From Phycisphaerales bacterium (GTDB taxonomy: Bacteria; Planctomycetota; Phycisphaerae; UBA1845; Fen-1342), in NCBI GenBank assembly GCA_022839625.1, contig JALHJL010000005.1, forward strand, positions 62,001 to 126,000: DNA of 64,000 bases. Reading direction: 5' to 3'. Below, piece by piece: positions 45,865-54,856 of the stretch. Numbering within the stretch: position 1 is the stretch's first letter; each line of letters starts with the position of its first letter. The translations under genes were made by a program, and so were the position numbers. The notes beneath the pieces were generated by a model. It had not been told where the DNA came from. It saw nothing but the letters and a program-made list of their open reading frames with translations, and did not search any database.

Positions 45865-45967
45865 GGCATGAGGATAGAGCGCCGCGGCGACCGACTCTAC
45901 CGATTTCTGAACGCCGAATTGCGGTGGGGAGGATCGGCGGCCGACGGCGGGGTCGGGCCGACCCGAT

Positions 45968-46414
45968 TCAGGCGCCCGACAGCTCGCGGAGCACGGCGTC
46001 GCGGCACTTCTTCAGCCCGATGCCCAAACCGATGAGGGTGCGCTGGGCGGTGCTCTCCTTGTCGTGGAACAAGGCCAGCAGGAGGTGGGCGCTGTTGATG
46101 GACTGGGATTCGAGCTGCTCGGCGACTTCCATGGCCCGCTCGATCACGTTGCGATAGTGGGGGCTGCCGGGCAGCCGGCCGAGAACCCAGGTGTCCTCCT
46201 TGGCCCGCCGGATCAGCTCGTCCAGCTTGGTGCGAACCTGGTCCTCATCAACCCCCAGGCTGCGCAGGGCGTTTGCGCCCGCGTTGTCATTATGGCGCAG
46301 AATGGCCAGCAGGATGTGCTCGGTGCCTACGTATTCCAGCTCGAATTCGTGGGCGATCTCATTGGCGAGATCGACCACGGCCCGGGCATCGGCGGCCAGT
46401 CGTCGCAGCGGCAT
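45968..46414 (-). CDS. Stand-alone Clp N-terminal-domain protein
   Basis: The 148 residues correspond to the N-terminal substrate- and adaptor-binding domain of ClpC/ClpA chaperones, with its two internal repeats: AHEFELEYVGTEHILLAIL (about 21-39) and the second beginning near ESQSINSAHLLLALFH (about 102-117). No ATPase domain is encoded next to it. It may act as an adaptor or competitor for a Clp machine, in the manner of ClpS or stand-alone ClpN proteins, but this is inference. A TATATA-rich sequence near 46462 on the minus strand could be its promoter, and GAGGT lies eight bases before the ATG. Confidence 0.83.
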   Translation of the reverse strand: MPLRRLAADARAVVDLANEIAHEFELEYVGTEHILLAILRHNDNAGANALRSLGVDEDQVRTKLDELIRRAKEDTWVLGRLPGSPHYRNVIERAMEVAEQLESQSINSAHLLLALFHDKESTAQRTLIGLGIGLKKCRDAVLRELSGA

Positions 46415-46538
46415 GGGACATACCTCATACTCGATCTAACCCGGTCTCCCGCTGTCCGCCTTATATAACGGGATGCCGGCGCCGACAAGCACGTAGCGGC
46501 GGCGGGGACCGCGCAATACCTGCCCGTGCGGCGGAGCA

Positions 46539-47309
46539 TCACGGGGTCCGGGGGTCGGAGCTGGGCAAGCCCTCAAAGAGCGCAGACCCGACCCGGACGA
46601 ACGTCGCACCCTCCTCCACCGCCACGCCATAGTCCTGGCTCATGCCCATCGACAGGTGAACGCAGTCGGGGCCGACGGCCCCGGTGTCCCGCAGCCGGTC
46701 CAACAGCGCGCGGAGCCGGGCGAAGTGCGGCCGGGCGGCCTCAGGGTCCGGGTCGTACGGGGCCATCGTCATCAGGCCGCGCAGCCGCAGGTGCGTGCAG
46801 CGGCCCACGGCCTCGGCCAGCGGAGCCACCTCCTCCGGGGCCACGCCTTCCTTGGTTGCCTCGCCGGGGACGTTGACCTCGACAAATACGTCCACGCGGG
46901 CGTCCAGGGCGGCGGCGTGCTGCTCGATCGTCTCGGCCAACCGTTGCGAATCGAGCGAATGGATGATCCGCGCTTGCGGTAGAAGCAGCTTGACCTTGTT
47001 GCGCTGCAAGTGCCCGATCATGTGCCAGCGCGGCTGGGCCGGGTCGGCCGGCACCTCGTCCGGCCAGTCCAGTCGCGGCGGCCCCGACTCGCGGGCCCGC
47101 GCCACGAGCTGCTGCACGTGGCTTTCGCCGATGTCCGCGATGCCGGCGGCGAGCACCTCGCGAATGACCGCGAGCGGAACGTACTTGGTGACGGCGACCA
47201 GGTGGATCCCCCCGGGGTCGCGGCCGCTGCGCTGGCAGGCGTCCACCACCGTCTGCCGGACGCGCTGGACGTTGGCACGAAGCTGCGTTTGCCAGGACGG
47301 TGAGAGCAT
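46539..47309 (-). CDS. YggS-family PLP homeostasis protein
   Basis: The 256-residue cytoplasmic protein binds pyridoxal 5'-phosphate as a single TIM-barrel domain like the N-terminal half of alanine racemase and helps balance PLP and amino-acid pools. The PLP lysine is Lys42 in LVAVTKYVP. IGESHVQQ, WHMIGHLQRNK and LRGLMTMAP are characteristic, and LSMGMSQDYGVAVEEGATFVR near the C-terminus binds the cofactor phosphate. In many bacteria yggS neighbours yggT and division genes; here it is divergent from a cdaA-like gene with 85 bases between them. Confidence 0.93.
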   Translation of the reverse strand: MLSPSWQTQLRANVQRVRQTVVDACQRSGRDPGGIHLVAVTKYVPLAVIREVLAAGIADIGESHVQQLVARARESGPPRLDWPDEVPADPAQPRWHMIGHLQRNKVKLLLPQARIIHSLDSQRLAETIEQHAAALDARVDVFVEVNVPGEATKEGVAPEEVAPLAEAVGRCTHLRLRGLMTMAPYDPDPEAARPHFARLRALLDRLRDTGAVGPDCVHLSMGMSQDYGVAVEEGATFVRVGSALFEGLPSSDPRTP

Positions 47310-47379
47310 CGCCGGTTGCCGCCAGGGGGCTACTTCTGGTCGCCGGCTCCAGCCAGTGGAGCCCGCACGGCGTCCATTC

Positions 47380-47385
47380 TATACT
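47380..47385 (+). promoter_or_regulatory. -10-like box for a leaderless start of the DAC gene
   Basis: TATACT ends nine bases before the ATG at 47395 with no Shine-Dalgarno in between, consistent with transcription starting at or near the ATG. Confidence 0.42.
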
Positions 47386-47394
47386 GCGTCCGCA

Positions 47395-49260
47395 ATGAGC
47401 GAGATGCTCAACAGCCTCTACTACCGCCTGACGAGCGAGGCGTACGACGTCCCGGCCGTCCTGGTCGAGCTGGTGCTGATCGGCCTGTGCGTGAACTGGT
47501 GCGCGGGCGTGCTCCAGGGCACGCGCGGGACGCGCCCCCTGCGCGGCGTGTTGGTGATTCTGGTCGGGACGACGCTCGTGGTGCGCGTGCTGACGGCCCA
47601 GTTCGAGTGGGTGCGGCTGGACCTGCTCTACAGCTACGTGCTCTACGCGCTGGCGTTCATCGCGCTGGTCGTGTTCCAGCCGGAACTGCGGCGGGCCGTC
47701 ATCCGCGTCGGCGAGGTGCGGCTGCGTCATCGCGGCGGGCCGCAGGGGCAGGCCCAGGTCATCGCCGCGCTCGTGAAGTCCGCCGGCTATCTCTCCCGCA
47801 ACCGCTACGGCGCGCTCATCGCCATCCAGCGCAGCGTTGACCTGACCGGCTGGGCGGAAAACGGTACGCTGCTGCGGGCCGAAGTGTCCGCCAACCTGCT
47901 CAACACCATCTTCTATCCCGGCTCGCCGCTCCACGATCTGGGCGCGATCGTCCGGGACACGAAGGTCATCGCGGCCAACTGCCAGTTCCCTTCGGCGGAG
48001 AGCGACGAGGTTGACATTGCGCTGGGCAGCCGGCATCTGGCCGCGGTGGGAATGAGTTACGAGACGGATGCGTTGGTGCTGGTGGTTTCGGAGGAAACGG
48101 GGGTCATCTCGCTGGCGGACAACGGCCGGCTCACGCGCTTCCTGTCGCTGGATGACCTTTCCGAAGAGCTGACCCGTCGGCTCTCGCCCCAGCCGGCGGC
48201 CGGGTCTCCACGCTCCGTAGCGCGACGGCCGGCCGGGAGCGCGTGGCGCCCGCTGCGCCGCCTGCTGTTCGTCGTGCCGCTGACACTGGTCATCTGGTAC
48301 GTGGCCGACCAGGCGACTTCCGCCACGGATACTTGCTCGGTGGAGCTGCGAATCCGCAGCGAAGATCCGGCGAGCGAGGTGGAGGTGATCGGCCAGCCGC
48401 TGATCTTCGACGCCACGTTCGGCGGCCCGGGGCGTGCGATCGACCGTCTGCGCACCGCCGCCGCGAAGCAGCCGCTGGCCGTGACGCACGTGCTGCCACG
48501 GGCGTATGAGGCCCGGCCGGAGGCCTACGCGGTCAGTACGCGCGAAGAGGTACGCAAGATCGTCGAGAGTTCGCGGCAGGTGGCGGAACGCGGTCTGACG
48601 GTGGTCAACGTCGGGCTCGCCAGTTTCAGCTTCGTCGTGCACGCGCGGGTGGCGGTGATCCTGCCGGTTGACGTGCGTTCCGAGGGCGGTCCGGTCCGTA
48701 TCGCCCTGGAGCGGGTCGAGCCGGCCCAGGTCGAGGTCGATGTGCGGCGCAGCGACCTCCGCAATCTCGAGGCCCAAGGCGCAATCTACGCCGTCCTCGG
48801 CCGGCAACTCGAGGGTCTGGCGCCGGGCGACGTGCGCACGTTCACCGGGGTCAATCTGGCTCACCCGGTCGGTTTGAAGGGTGCGGCGAAGATCACGCCT
48901 GACAGAGCCGACGTGACCGTGCGCGTGGTGGCCCAGCCGCGCCTCATCAAGAACGTCGTCGTCGGCCTGTTCGTGAGTCCCGATGTCGCCGACCGCTACG
49001 AGGTCCAGAAGAAGGACCTGAAGGAATGGCGCATCGACGTCGAAGTCCAAGTGGATGAAGCGGTCTTCGAGGCCCCCGCCTCATTCGACATTCGCGCCCT
49101 GGTGCTGGTTACTGCCGACCTCCTGCCGCCTGCCGACCTGTCCGCTGAAGAACAGACGCGCACGCTGCCGGTCATCTTCCTGCCGCCTAAGGGCGCCTCC
49201 GTGGTAGGCAGCCGCACAGTCCAGGTCGTCCTCGTTCCGCGCGCCGGCGGCTCTCCCTGA
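47395..49260 (+). CDS. Diadenylate cyclase-like DAC domain fused to YbbR repeats
   Basis: The 621-residue protein looks like CdaA (membrane c-di-AMP synthase) joined to CdaR (its YbbR-domain regulator), normally two adjacent genes. Three membrane helices (about 19-95) precede the DAC domain (about 110-250). A fourth helix (about 288-305) leads to an exported region with YbbR-like repeats (about 310-620). Key residues differ: the D-G-A loop reads H180-D-L-G-A184, with an extra Leu, and the R-H-R motif reads R213-H-L. VSEETGVISLADNG is conserved. It may be a divergent active cyclase or an inactive nucleotide-binding relative. The ATG at 47395 gives the standard CdaA N-terminus. Confidence 0.83.
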   Translation: MSEMLNSLYYRLTSEAYDVPAVLVELVLIGLCVNWCAGVLQGTRGTRPLRGVLVILVGTTLVVRVLTAQFEWVRLDLLYSYVLYALAFIALVVFQPELRRAVIRVGEVRLRHRGGPQGQAQVIAALVKSAGYLSRNRYGALIAIQRSVDLTGWAENGTLLRAEVSANLLNTIFYPGSPLHDLGAIVRDTKVIAANCQFPSAESDEVDIALGSRHLAAVGMSYETDALVLVVSEETGVISLADNGRLTRFLSLDDLSEELTRRLSPQPAAGSPRSVARRPAGSAWRPLRRLLFVVPLTLVIWYVADQATSATDTCSVELRIRSEDPASEVEVIGQPLIFDATFGGPGRAIDRLRTAAAKQPLAVTHVLPRAYEARPEAYAVSTREEVRKIVESSRQVAERGLTVVNVGLASFSFVVHARVAVILPVDVRSEGGPVRIALERVEPAQVEVDVRRSDLRNLEAQGAIYAVLGRQLEGLAPGDVRTFTGVNLAHPVGLKGAAKITPDRADVTVRVVAQPRLIKNVVVGLFVSPDVADRYEVQKKDLKEWRIDVEVQVDEAVFEAPASFDIRALVLVTADLLPPADLSAEEQTRTLPVIFLPPKGASVVGSRTVQVVLVPRAGGSP

Positions 49261-49331
49261 CGTCCCCGGCCGCGACGGCGCAGCGCGGCGATTACGATGT
49301 TCGCACAGAGCAGAACGTGTGAGACCTGCAA

Positions 49332-51524
49332 GTGAGTGAGCCCGTGCCTGCGCCAGACGGTGAATCGCCCACGAGGACGCCGCCGTCGCCTGCCGCGCCG
49401 GGCACGCCGCTCTCGTCGCCCGATGCGGCGGCCTCGCAGGCCGCGGAGCCCGCCGCGCTGACCGAGATCGTGCGCGAGATCCGGGACGAGCTGGCCCAGA
49501 TCACCGCGCGCGAGCTGGAGCTGCGCCGCCGCGAGCGCGAGTTGGGCCGGCGGTATCGGAGTTTGAAGCAGGCGACTGGCCAGGCGCCGTTGCACCCCGA
49601 CGACGAGAACGAGCAGCGTCTGGCCCGGCTGGCTGCCGAGCTGAATGCCCAGGCCGTCGAGGTTGCGGCGCGACAGGCGCGCCTGGACGAGGCCGCCGAG
49701 CAGCTCCGTGCCCGGCAAACGGAACTCGATCACCGGCGTGGCACACCAACCACCGCCGCCCAGCCTCGCGGCCCCGCAGTCGACCGAAGGGCGGGCTGGT
49801 GGTGGCGCAGCACCGGGCTCGCCGCGTTTCTGTCGCTCGTGGCGGGCTTGGCCTGGTACGTCAGCCATCCGCCGCTCTATGAGGCGACAAGCCGGATCCG
49901 GGTCGTTACGGAGAGGCCGACGGTCTCGGCGGTGGTCGCCGATCATCGTGCGCGGCTGCTGGATCCGCGTCTCCTCGACGTGTTGCCGGAGGAGCCGGGG
50001 CTCATGCAACTCTGGCGGCGGGCCTGTGACGAAGGGCGAGTGGCGTTGCGGAGTTCAGAGGATGAGCCGGTGCTGCATCTCACCGTGACCACGGGCGATG
50101 CGGCGACCGCGCACCGGTTGATGCGCTCGGCATTGACGGCGTACACACAGCAGTTGCAGACGCAGATGGGCGACGTGACCGTTCCGCCGGGGTATCGTGA
50201 CCTGGCCCTTTGGTACGAGCGCCTGCAAGCCGCACTTCGTGCGCTGCGTCAACAGCAGGCCGCGGACGCCGGCGCGCTCGCGACGTTGCCCACCCAGCCG
50301 GACCGTGGCGAGAGCGCGGCGGTCGCGGACCGACTCGAGGCCGAGCTTTCGGCGGCGGCCGCCGCACTGGATCGGCAGCGGCTGGAGCTCGCGGGTCTGG
50401 CGGGGTTGGACGTTCCGCGCGGCAGCGTCGATGCGGCGCAGGTCGAACAGGTGCTCGCCCAGGACACGATCTACCAGGAGGACCAGCAGGAATTGCGGGC
50501 CGCGGCCGTGCAGTACCGGACGGAACTGGGGGTCGCGACGCAACAACTGGACGAACCGGCACGAGCGGTCCAGAAGGCCCTGGCGCAGTTGACGGCGTCC
50601 CTGGCGGAGCAGCGCAATCTCGATCCGCCGGCCGACCTGGTTCCAGTTCTCGACGAGTGTGCGGCGGCGGTATCTTCGGCACAGGCCCGCTGGACCGCAT
50701 TCGCGTCCCAATGGTGGGGGGTACAAGAGACCGTGCTGAAGAGCACGGCGGACGAAGACATCGGCGCGCTGGTGGCGCAACAGACTTCGGCCGGCGAAGC
50801 GGCCGGCCAAATCGCGGACGAGACGATGGCGCTGGCCGATCTGGTCGGTGCACGCATAGAGGAGCTGGCCGCCAGCGGCGACGGCAGCACACGCCGCCTG
50901 GTGGTGGCCGCGGTGCTCAAAGCGGACCATGACACACTGCGATCCGCGGTGGATGCGTTCGCCGCCGCCGCGAAGAGGACTACGTTGGCGGACAACCTCC
51001 AGTTGGACACGCTGGACCGGAAGCTGCGCGGGCTGCGCATGCGGCTGAACAGCCGGCGCGAGGCGGTCGGCCAGCAACTGCAACTTGAGGCGGATCGTGT
51101 CGCGCGGGAGCAGCACACCACGCAGCTCGCCGAGGCCCGCGAGCAGGTCCGCCAAGCGGAGCGCCGCCGCGAGGAGCTGGTAGCGGACCTGGCCGCGGCC
51201 CTGCGGCAGTTGCGCGCCGCGGAAGACCTGGCCCGGCAGCGCGACGAAGCGGCCGCGCAGCAGCGGCAACGCGAGACCGAAATCTCGTGGCTGGACGCCC
51301 GCCTCGCGGAGATCACGCGCGAACTGGCCGACGCGCCGCAGCGCGCCCCGGCGCCTGACCGGGCCGAAATGGAAGAGCCGACCATCACCGCGGTCGCGCC
51401 GCGGCGCGTGCGCAACGCGGTGCTGGCCGGCGCTGCCACCTTCGGCGGCGTGTGGCTGGCCTGCGCTCTTACGGCGGCGGGCCTGCCGCAGTTCCGCCGC
51501 CGGCGCGGAATGCCGCACGACTGA
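49332..51524 (+). CDS. Coiled-coil protein with two membrane helices
   Basis: This 730-residue protein is not recognised with confidence. A Pro/Ala/Ser-rich start (1-40) and an N-terminal cytoplasmic coiled coil (about 42-135) precede a membrane helix (about 157-177). A large Ala/Arg/Gln/Glu-rich, mostly helical exported region follows (about 180-690), with a second membrane helix near the C-terminus (about 700-722). The segment just after the first helix, YEATSRIRVVTERP, recalls Wzz/GumC polysaccharide chain-length proteins, which also have two helices bracketing a coiled coil. No kinase domain is attached. It starts with GTG, 71 bases after the DAC-YbbR gene on the same strand. Confidence 0.65.
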   Translation: MSEPVPAPDGESPTRTPPSPAAPGTPLSSPDAAASQAAEPAALTEIVREIRDELAQITARELELRRRERELGRRYRSLKQATGQAPLHPDDENEQRLARLAAELNAQAVEVAARQARLDEAAEQLRARQTELDHRRGTPTTAAQPRGPAVDRRAGWWWRSTGLAAFLSLVAGLAWYVSHPPLYEATSRIRVVTERPTVSAVVADHRARLLDPRLLDVLPEEPGLMQLWRRACDEGRVALRSSEDEPVLHLTVTTGDAATAHRLMRSALTAYTQQLQTQMGDVTVPPGYRDLALWYERLQAALRALRQQQAADAGALATLPTQPDRGESAAVADRLEAELSAAAAALDRQRLELAGLAGLDVPRGSVDAAQVEQVLAQDTIYQEDQQELRAAAVQYRTELGVATQQLDEPARAVQKALAQLTASLAEQRNLDPPADLVPVLDECAAAVSSAQARWTAFASQWWGVQETVLKSTADEDIGALVAQQTSAGEAAGQIADETMALADLVGARIEELAASGDGSTRRLVVAAVLKADHDTLRSAVDAFAAAAKRTTLADNLQLDTLDRKLRGLRMRLNSRREAVGQQLQLEADRVAREQHTTQLAEAREQVRQAERRREELVADLAAALRQLRAAEDLARQRDEAAAQQRQRETEISWLDARLAEITRELADAPQRAPAPDRAEMEEPTITAVAPRRVRNAVLAGAATFGGVWLACALTAAGLPQFRRRRGMPHD

Positions 51525-51606
51525 CCCCAGCGACCCGGGGCGGGCTTCCGCGTCCGTCGTACGGCAACGCGGGACGACTGCCCCGCGCCAGGTTGTTCCG
51601 GGCCCA

Positions 51607-53868
51607 TCAAGGCGCGTGACTTCCCCCGGTCGCCGGGCCGCCAGCGCGCTGCTCCAACGCCTGTAGCGCGCGCCGTGCATGGTCGTTGTCCGGCCGGACG
51701 TGCAGCGCCTGCCTCAGCAGGGCCGCCGCTTCATCGACCTGACCCTTGCCGCCCAATGCGGCTGCCAGGTTGTAGAGCGCCTCGAAGCACGTCGGATCGC
51801 GTGCCAGGACCGCGCGGTACTCGGCGATGGCCGCATCGACCTCGCCTTGGCCGGCCAGCAGCACGCCGAGGTTGACGCGGGCCTCCGTGTACAGGGGCTC
51901 CAGCTCCAGGGCTGCGCGGTACGCCGCGACCGCTTCGGCCGCCGCTCCCTGCGCGGTCAGGGCCAGCCCGAGGTTGTAGTACGCGAGTGCGAGGCGCGGG
52001 TCGGCCGCCAGTGCAGCGCGATACGCCTCGATTGCCTCGTCGAGCCGGCCCGACCGCATCAGAGCGGTGCCTCGGTTGATGTGGACGCCCGCGGCGCTGG
52101 GGTCAAGCCGCAACGACCGGCTGAAAGCCTGCTCGGCCTCCCCGGGTCGATCGAGGTCGAGCAACAGGCCGCCGACGTTGTTGTGCGCCTTCGGATCATC
52201 GGGCGTCCATTCCAGGAGTGCCTGATACTGCTGCAACGCCTCGTCAAGGCGGCCCTGGTGGTACAGGACGGACGCCAGCACCTCCCGGGCGGCGAGGTAG
52301 GTGGGCTTCAGCTCGATCGCGCGGGAGTACTCGGCAACTGCGTGGTCCCATTCTCCTCGCTGGGCGAAGCCGTCGCCGCGCGCCATGTGCCAAGCGGACG
52401 GTTGCGGGTCGTAACGGGCCCAGTTGACTTCCGCGATCGTGAGCAGGCCCACCCCCGCCACGCTCCAGGCCGCCAGCCGTCGCCACTCGCGCGCGACGGC
52501 CCAGCGTCCCAATCGGCTGACCCCGTAGCCGCCGAGAACCGCCAGGAACGGCGCGATCACGACACGAAACCGCTCGGCCACGAGAAAGGGCACGAAGGAC
52601 GCAAACCAGACCAGGACCAGCAGCACGATCAAGACGACCGGCGGCCATTGCACCGTGGTCGGCGGCAGCCGGCCGCGGCGTTCTCTCCACAGGATGAGCA
52701 AGCCCAGTGCCGCGGTGGCCGCCGCAAGCGGAAAACCGGGCAGCCAGCGCAGCCAGCGGGAGAAGCGGCGTTCGAAGTGGACTTCCTTGTTGTTGGCGAC
52801 CTCGGCGGGTCCCCAGAACAGCAGGCCGCGCTTGGCAGCCAGGCCGAGACAACGGAGCGGTTTCTCGCGCAGGTACGTCAGCGCCTTGCCGCGGAAGTGC
52901 GCGCTGACCTCGGAATACTTGAGGGGACGGCCCGCCTGCGCCTCCAGGCCGCCCACGATCTTGCCGTAGTTGAACCAGCTCCACGTGTTCTCGCCGGTGA
53001 GCTCGTACAGCTCGGGTATGCGGGCGGTGTAGCCGTCGCTGCGCTCGTTGTTCCCGATGTACAGGTTGATTGCGCCGTTGCTGGAGATCAGGACGAAGTC
53101 GCGGGCGACCGCGTAGTTGCGGACCGTCACCGGCGCGATCGGCAGCGCGACGCCGACCAGCAGGGACACGGACGACGAGATTGCGCGTCGCCGGTCTCCC
53201 TGGCCCCGCAGGACCCATACCATCCACACCGCAGCCGGCAGCGCAAAGAGCAGGATGTTGGCGCGTACCAGCGCGAAGACCCCCAGCAGCAGCCCGGCCA
53301 ACACAGCGCGCCACGGGGCAGGACGCGCGGCCCACGCCTGGAAGGCGAGGACCATCAGCAGGCCGAGCAGGACCAGCAGGCACGGTTCCTGGAGTTCCCC
53401 TTCGTAATAGAGAAACGCCCAGTGCGTGCACAGGAACAATGCCGCGAGCAGCCCCGCGCCGCGCCCCAGGAGCTTCCGCCCCAGCCGGTACGCCAGCACC
53501 GCGCTGACAAGCCCCAGGCTCATCTGCACGATGCGCACGGCCACGTAGTTTCCCGGCCCGGCCAGGAGATACACGAGCGCAAGGAAGTAGGGATAGCCCG
53601 GCGGGCGGAGATACGGGGTTGCGGGTATGCGCGGGTCGGCGTTGCCCTCGGGCGGCGCCCAGTTGCCGGTCGCCAACGCGCGCGCCCAGTAGTCATGAAA
53701 GGCCGCATCGGCCAACGGGACGGCAAAGTCCGGCGTGTGCACCAGCTCGCCGAGGTAGGCCCCCCGCAGTACCAGCCCGAGCAGCAGCACCAGCAGCAGC
53801 GGCCACACGTCGCGCACGCCATGCCGCTGGTCTACCGGCTTGTCCATCGCTGCCCGCCGCTGCTTCAA
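51607..53868 (-). CDS. GT39-like membrane glycosyltransferase with C-terminal TPRs
   Basis: The 753-residue protein has about ten or more membrane helices (about 22-485) in the style of the GT39/ArnT family, with an acidic residue pair in the first loop (LADAAFHDYW) and RPPGYPYFLALVY after it. About seven TPR units follow (about 495-735), for example AVAEYSRAIELKPTYLAA and AIEAYRAALAADPRLALAYY. The TPRs probably face the periplasm and may recruit partner proteins or acceptors. The sugar and target are unknown. Its 5' region lies divergently beside a small protein gene. An ATG eight codons in (MDKPVDQ) is an alternative start. Confidence 0.82.
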   Translation of the reverse strand: MKQRRAAMDKPVDQRHGVRDVWPLLLVLLLGLVLRGAYLGELVHTPDFAVPLADAAFHDYWARALATGNWAPPEGNADPRIPATPYLRPPGYPYFLALVYLLAGPGNYVAVRIVQMSLGLVSAVLAYRLGRKLLGRGAGLLAALFLCTHWAFLYYEGELQEPCLLVLLGLLMVLAFQAWAARPAPWRAVLAGLLLGVFALVRANILLFALPAAVWMVWVLRGQGDRRRAISSSVSLLVGVALPIAPVTVRNYAVARDFVLISSNGAINLYIGNNERSDGYTARIPELYELTGENTWSWFNYGKIVGGLEAQAGRPLKYSEVSAHFRGKALTYLREKPLRCLGLAAKRGLLFWGPAEVANNKEVHFERRFSRWLRWLPGFPLAAATAALGLLILWRERRGRLPPTTVQWPPVVLIVLLVLVWFASFVPFLVAERFRVVIAPFLAVLGGYGVSRLGRWAVAREWRRLAAWSVAGVGLLTIAEVNWARYDPQPSAWHMARGDGFAQRGEWDHAVAEYSRAIELKPTYLAAREVLASVLYHQGRLDEALQQYQALLEWTPDDPKAHNNVGGLLLDLDRPGEAEQAFSRSLRLDPSAAGVHINRGTALMRSGRLDEAIEAYRAALAADPRLALAYYNLGLALTAQGAAAEAVAAYRAALELEPLYTEARVNLGVLLAGQGEVDAAIAEYRAVLARDPTCFEALYNLAAALGGKGQVDEAAALLRQALHVRPDNDHARRALQALEQRAGGPATGGSHAP

Positions 53869-53957
53869 GGCGCGCGTTCTCCAACCGATCGCAGTCTGCC
53901 GGATCGCCTGATGGAAAGCGCCACGAATGCGATCCGGGCCGTACCCGGCGCGCGTAC

Positions 53958-53963
53958 TATACT
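53958..53963 (+). promoter_or_regulatory. -10 box before the 75-residue protein gene
   Basis: TATACT in a short AT-rich patch is followed by AGGAGG (53978-53983) seven bases before the ATG. No clear -35 is seen. Confidence 0.45.
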
Positions 53964-53990
53964 ATTTGAGGGGGAACAGGAGGACCGGCG

Positions 53991-54218
53991 ATGCAAGTCC
54001 AACTGACCCCGGCGCAGCGAGACCGGCTGCTGCAACTGGTGGATTCCGCCCTGTTGGAGCTGGGGCCCGAGATCCACCACACGATGACGAGTACGTTTAA
54101 GGAGGAACTCAAGGAGCAGCGCCGCGAGTTGCGGGCGCTGCGCGACCTCCTGGCCGGCGTTTCAAGCGGCCCGGCGGACAACCCCGCGGAAGCCACGGGT
54201 ACGCTGGGGGTGGCCTGA
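53991..54218 (+). CDS. Small helical protein of unknown function
   Basis: The 75-residue protein is charged and mainly helical, with a heptad-like stretch (about 36-55: TFKEELKEQRRELRALRDLL) that could form a coiled coil. It has no membrane segment and no Cys. A perfect AGGAGG seven bases before the ATG and a TATACT box support real expression. It is divergent from the GT39-TPR gene and converges with the GlcG/HbpS gene. I recognise no family. Confidence 0.7.
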   Translation: MQVQLTPAQRDRLLQLVDSALLELGPEIHHTMTSTFKEELKEQRRELRALRDLLAGVSSGPADNPAEATGTLGVA

Positions 54219-54258
54219 GTCGCGCGGACCGGCGTCGCAACCGCGGTCCCGGGGCCGG

Positions 54259-54663
54259 CTACCTGCTCGTCGCCGCGCCGGCCAAGGCGACCGCGTGGTC
54301 GTTTTCGACCGTATCGCCGGAGACGCCGATCGCGCCGACGATCTGGCCGGCCGCGTTCTTGAGGGGCACGCCGCCCGGGAACGTGATCAGGCCGCCGTTG
54401 GAGTGCTCGATGTTGTAAAGCGGTCCGCCGGGCTGGGAGAGCTTCCCGATCTCGCCGGTGTTCATGTCGAAGCAGCGGGCCGTGCGGGCCTTCTTGAGCG
54501 CGATGTCGATCGAGCCGAGCCAGGCGCCGTCCATGCGGGCGAACGCCTTGAGGTTCGCGCCGGCGTCGACCACCGCCACGTTCATCTTCACGCCCAGTTC
54601 GACCGACTTGGCCAGCGCGGCCGAGAGCGCCTGCTGAGCCTGCTGCAATGTCAGATCCGCCAT
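54259..54663 (-). CDS. GlcG/HbpS-family heme-binding-type protein
   Basis: The 134-residue protein matches the GlcG/HbpS (DUF336) family over its length: LTLQQAQQALSAALAKS at the N-terminus, VAVVDAGANLKAFARMDGA in the middle and GLITFPGGVPL and GAIGVSG near the end. Members bind heme or small corrinoid cofactors or are part of glycolate utilisation operons. There is no signal peptide here, unlike secreted HbpS. The ATG at 54663 is chosen because GGAGG precedes it and the family begins there. No glycolate oxidase genes are near. Confidence 0.88.
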   Translation of the reverse strand: MADLTLQQAQQALSAALAKSVELGVKMNVAVVDAGANLKAFARMDGAWLGSIDIALKKARTARCFDMNTGEIGKLSQPGGPLYNIEHSNGGLITFPGGVPLKNAAGQIVGAIGVSGDTVENDHAVALAGAATSR

Positions 54664-54856
54664 CGTGTGCCTCCACGTTGTGCGCAAACTCATTACGAAT
54701 CCGCCCGGCGCGGCGCCGGACCAGCCTATTCTATGCGAGCGGCCGTGCTTGTCGGGGCGCGGCCCGGGCGGTACATTCGCGGCCTGGTTGCAGGGTGGCG
54801 GTGCGCCCCCACTTCGGCGGAGCAGCGCTGCCCGGCACTTGGACGGAGGCGCGTAC

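Noticed and set aside
46684..47394. Upstream extension of the DAC-YbbR gene
   Set aside because: The extension overlaps yggS on the opposite strand and has no similarity; the ATG at 47395 gives the standard CdaA-like N-terminus.
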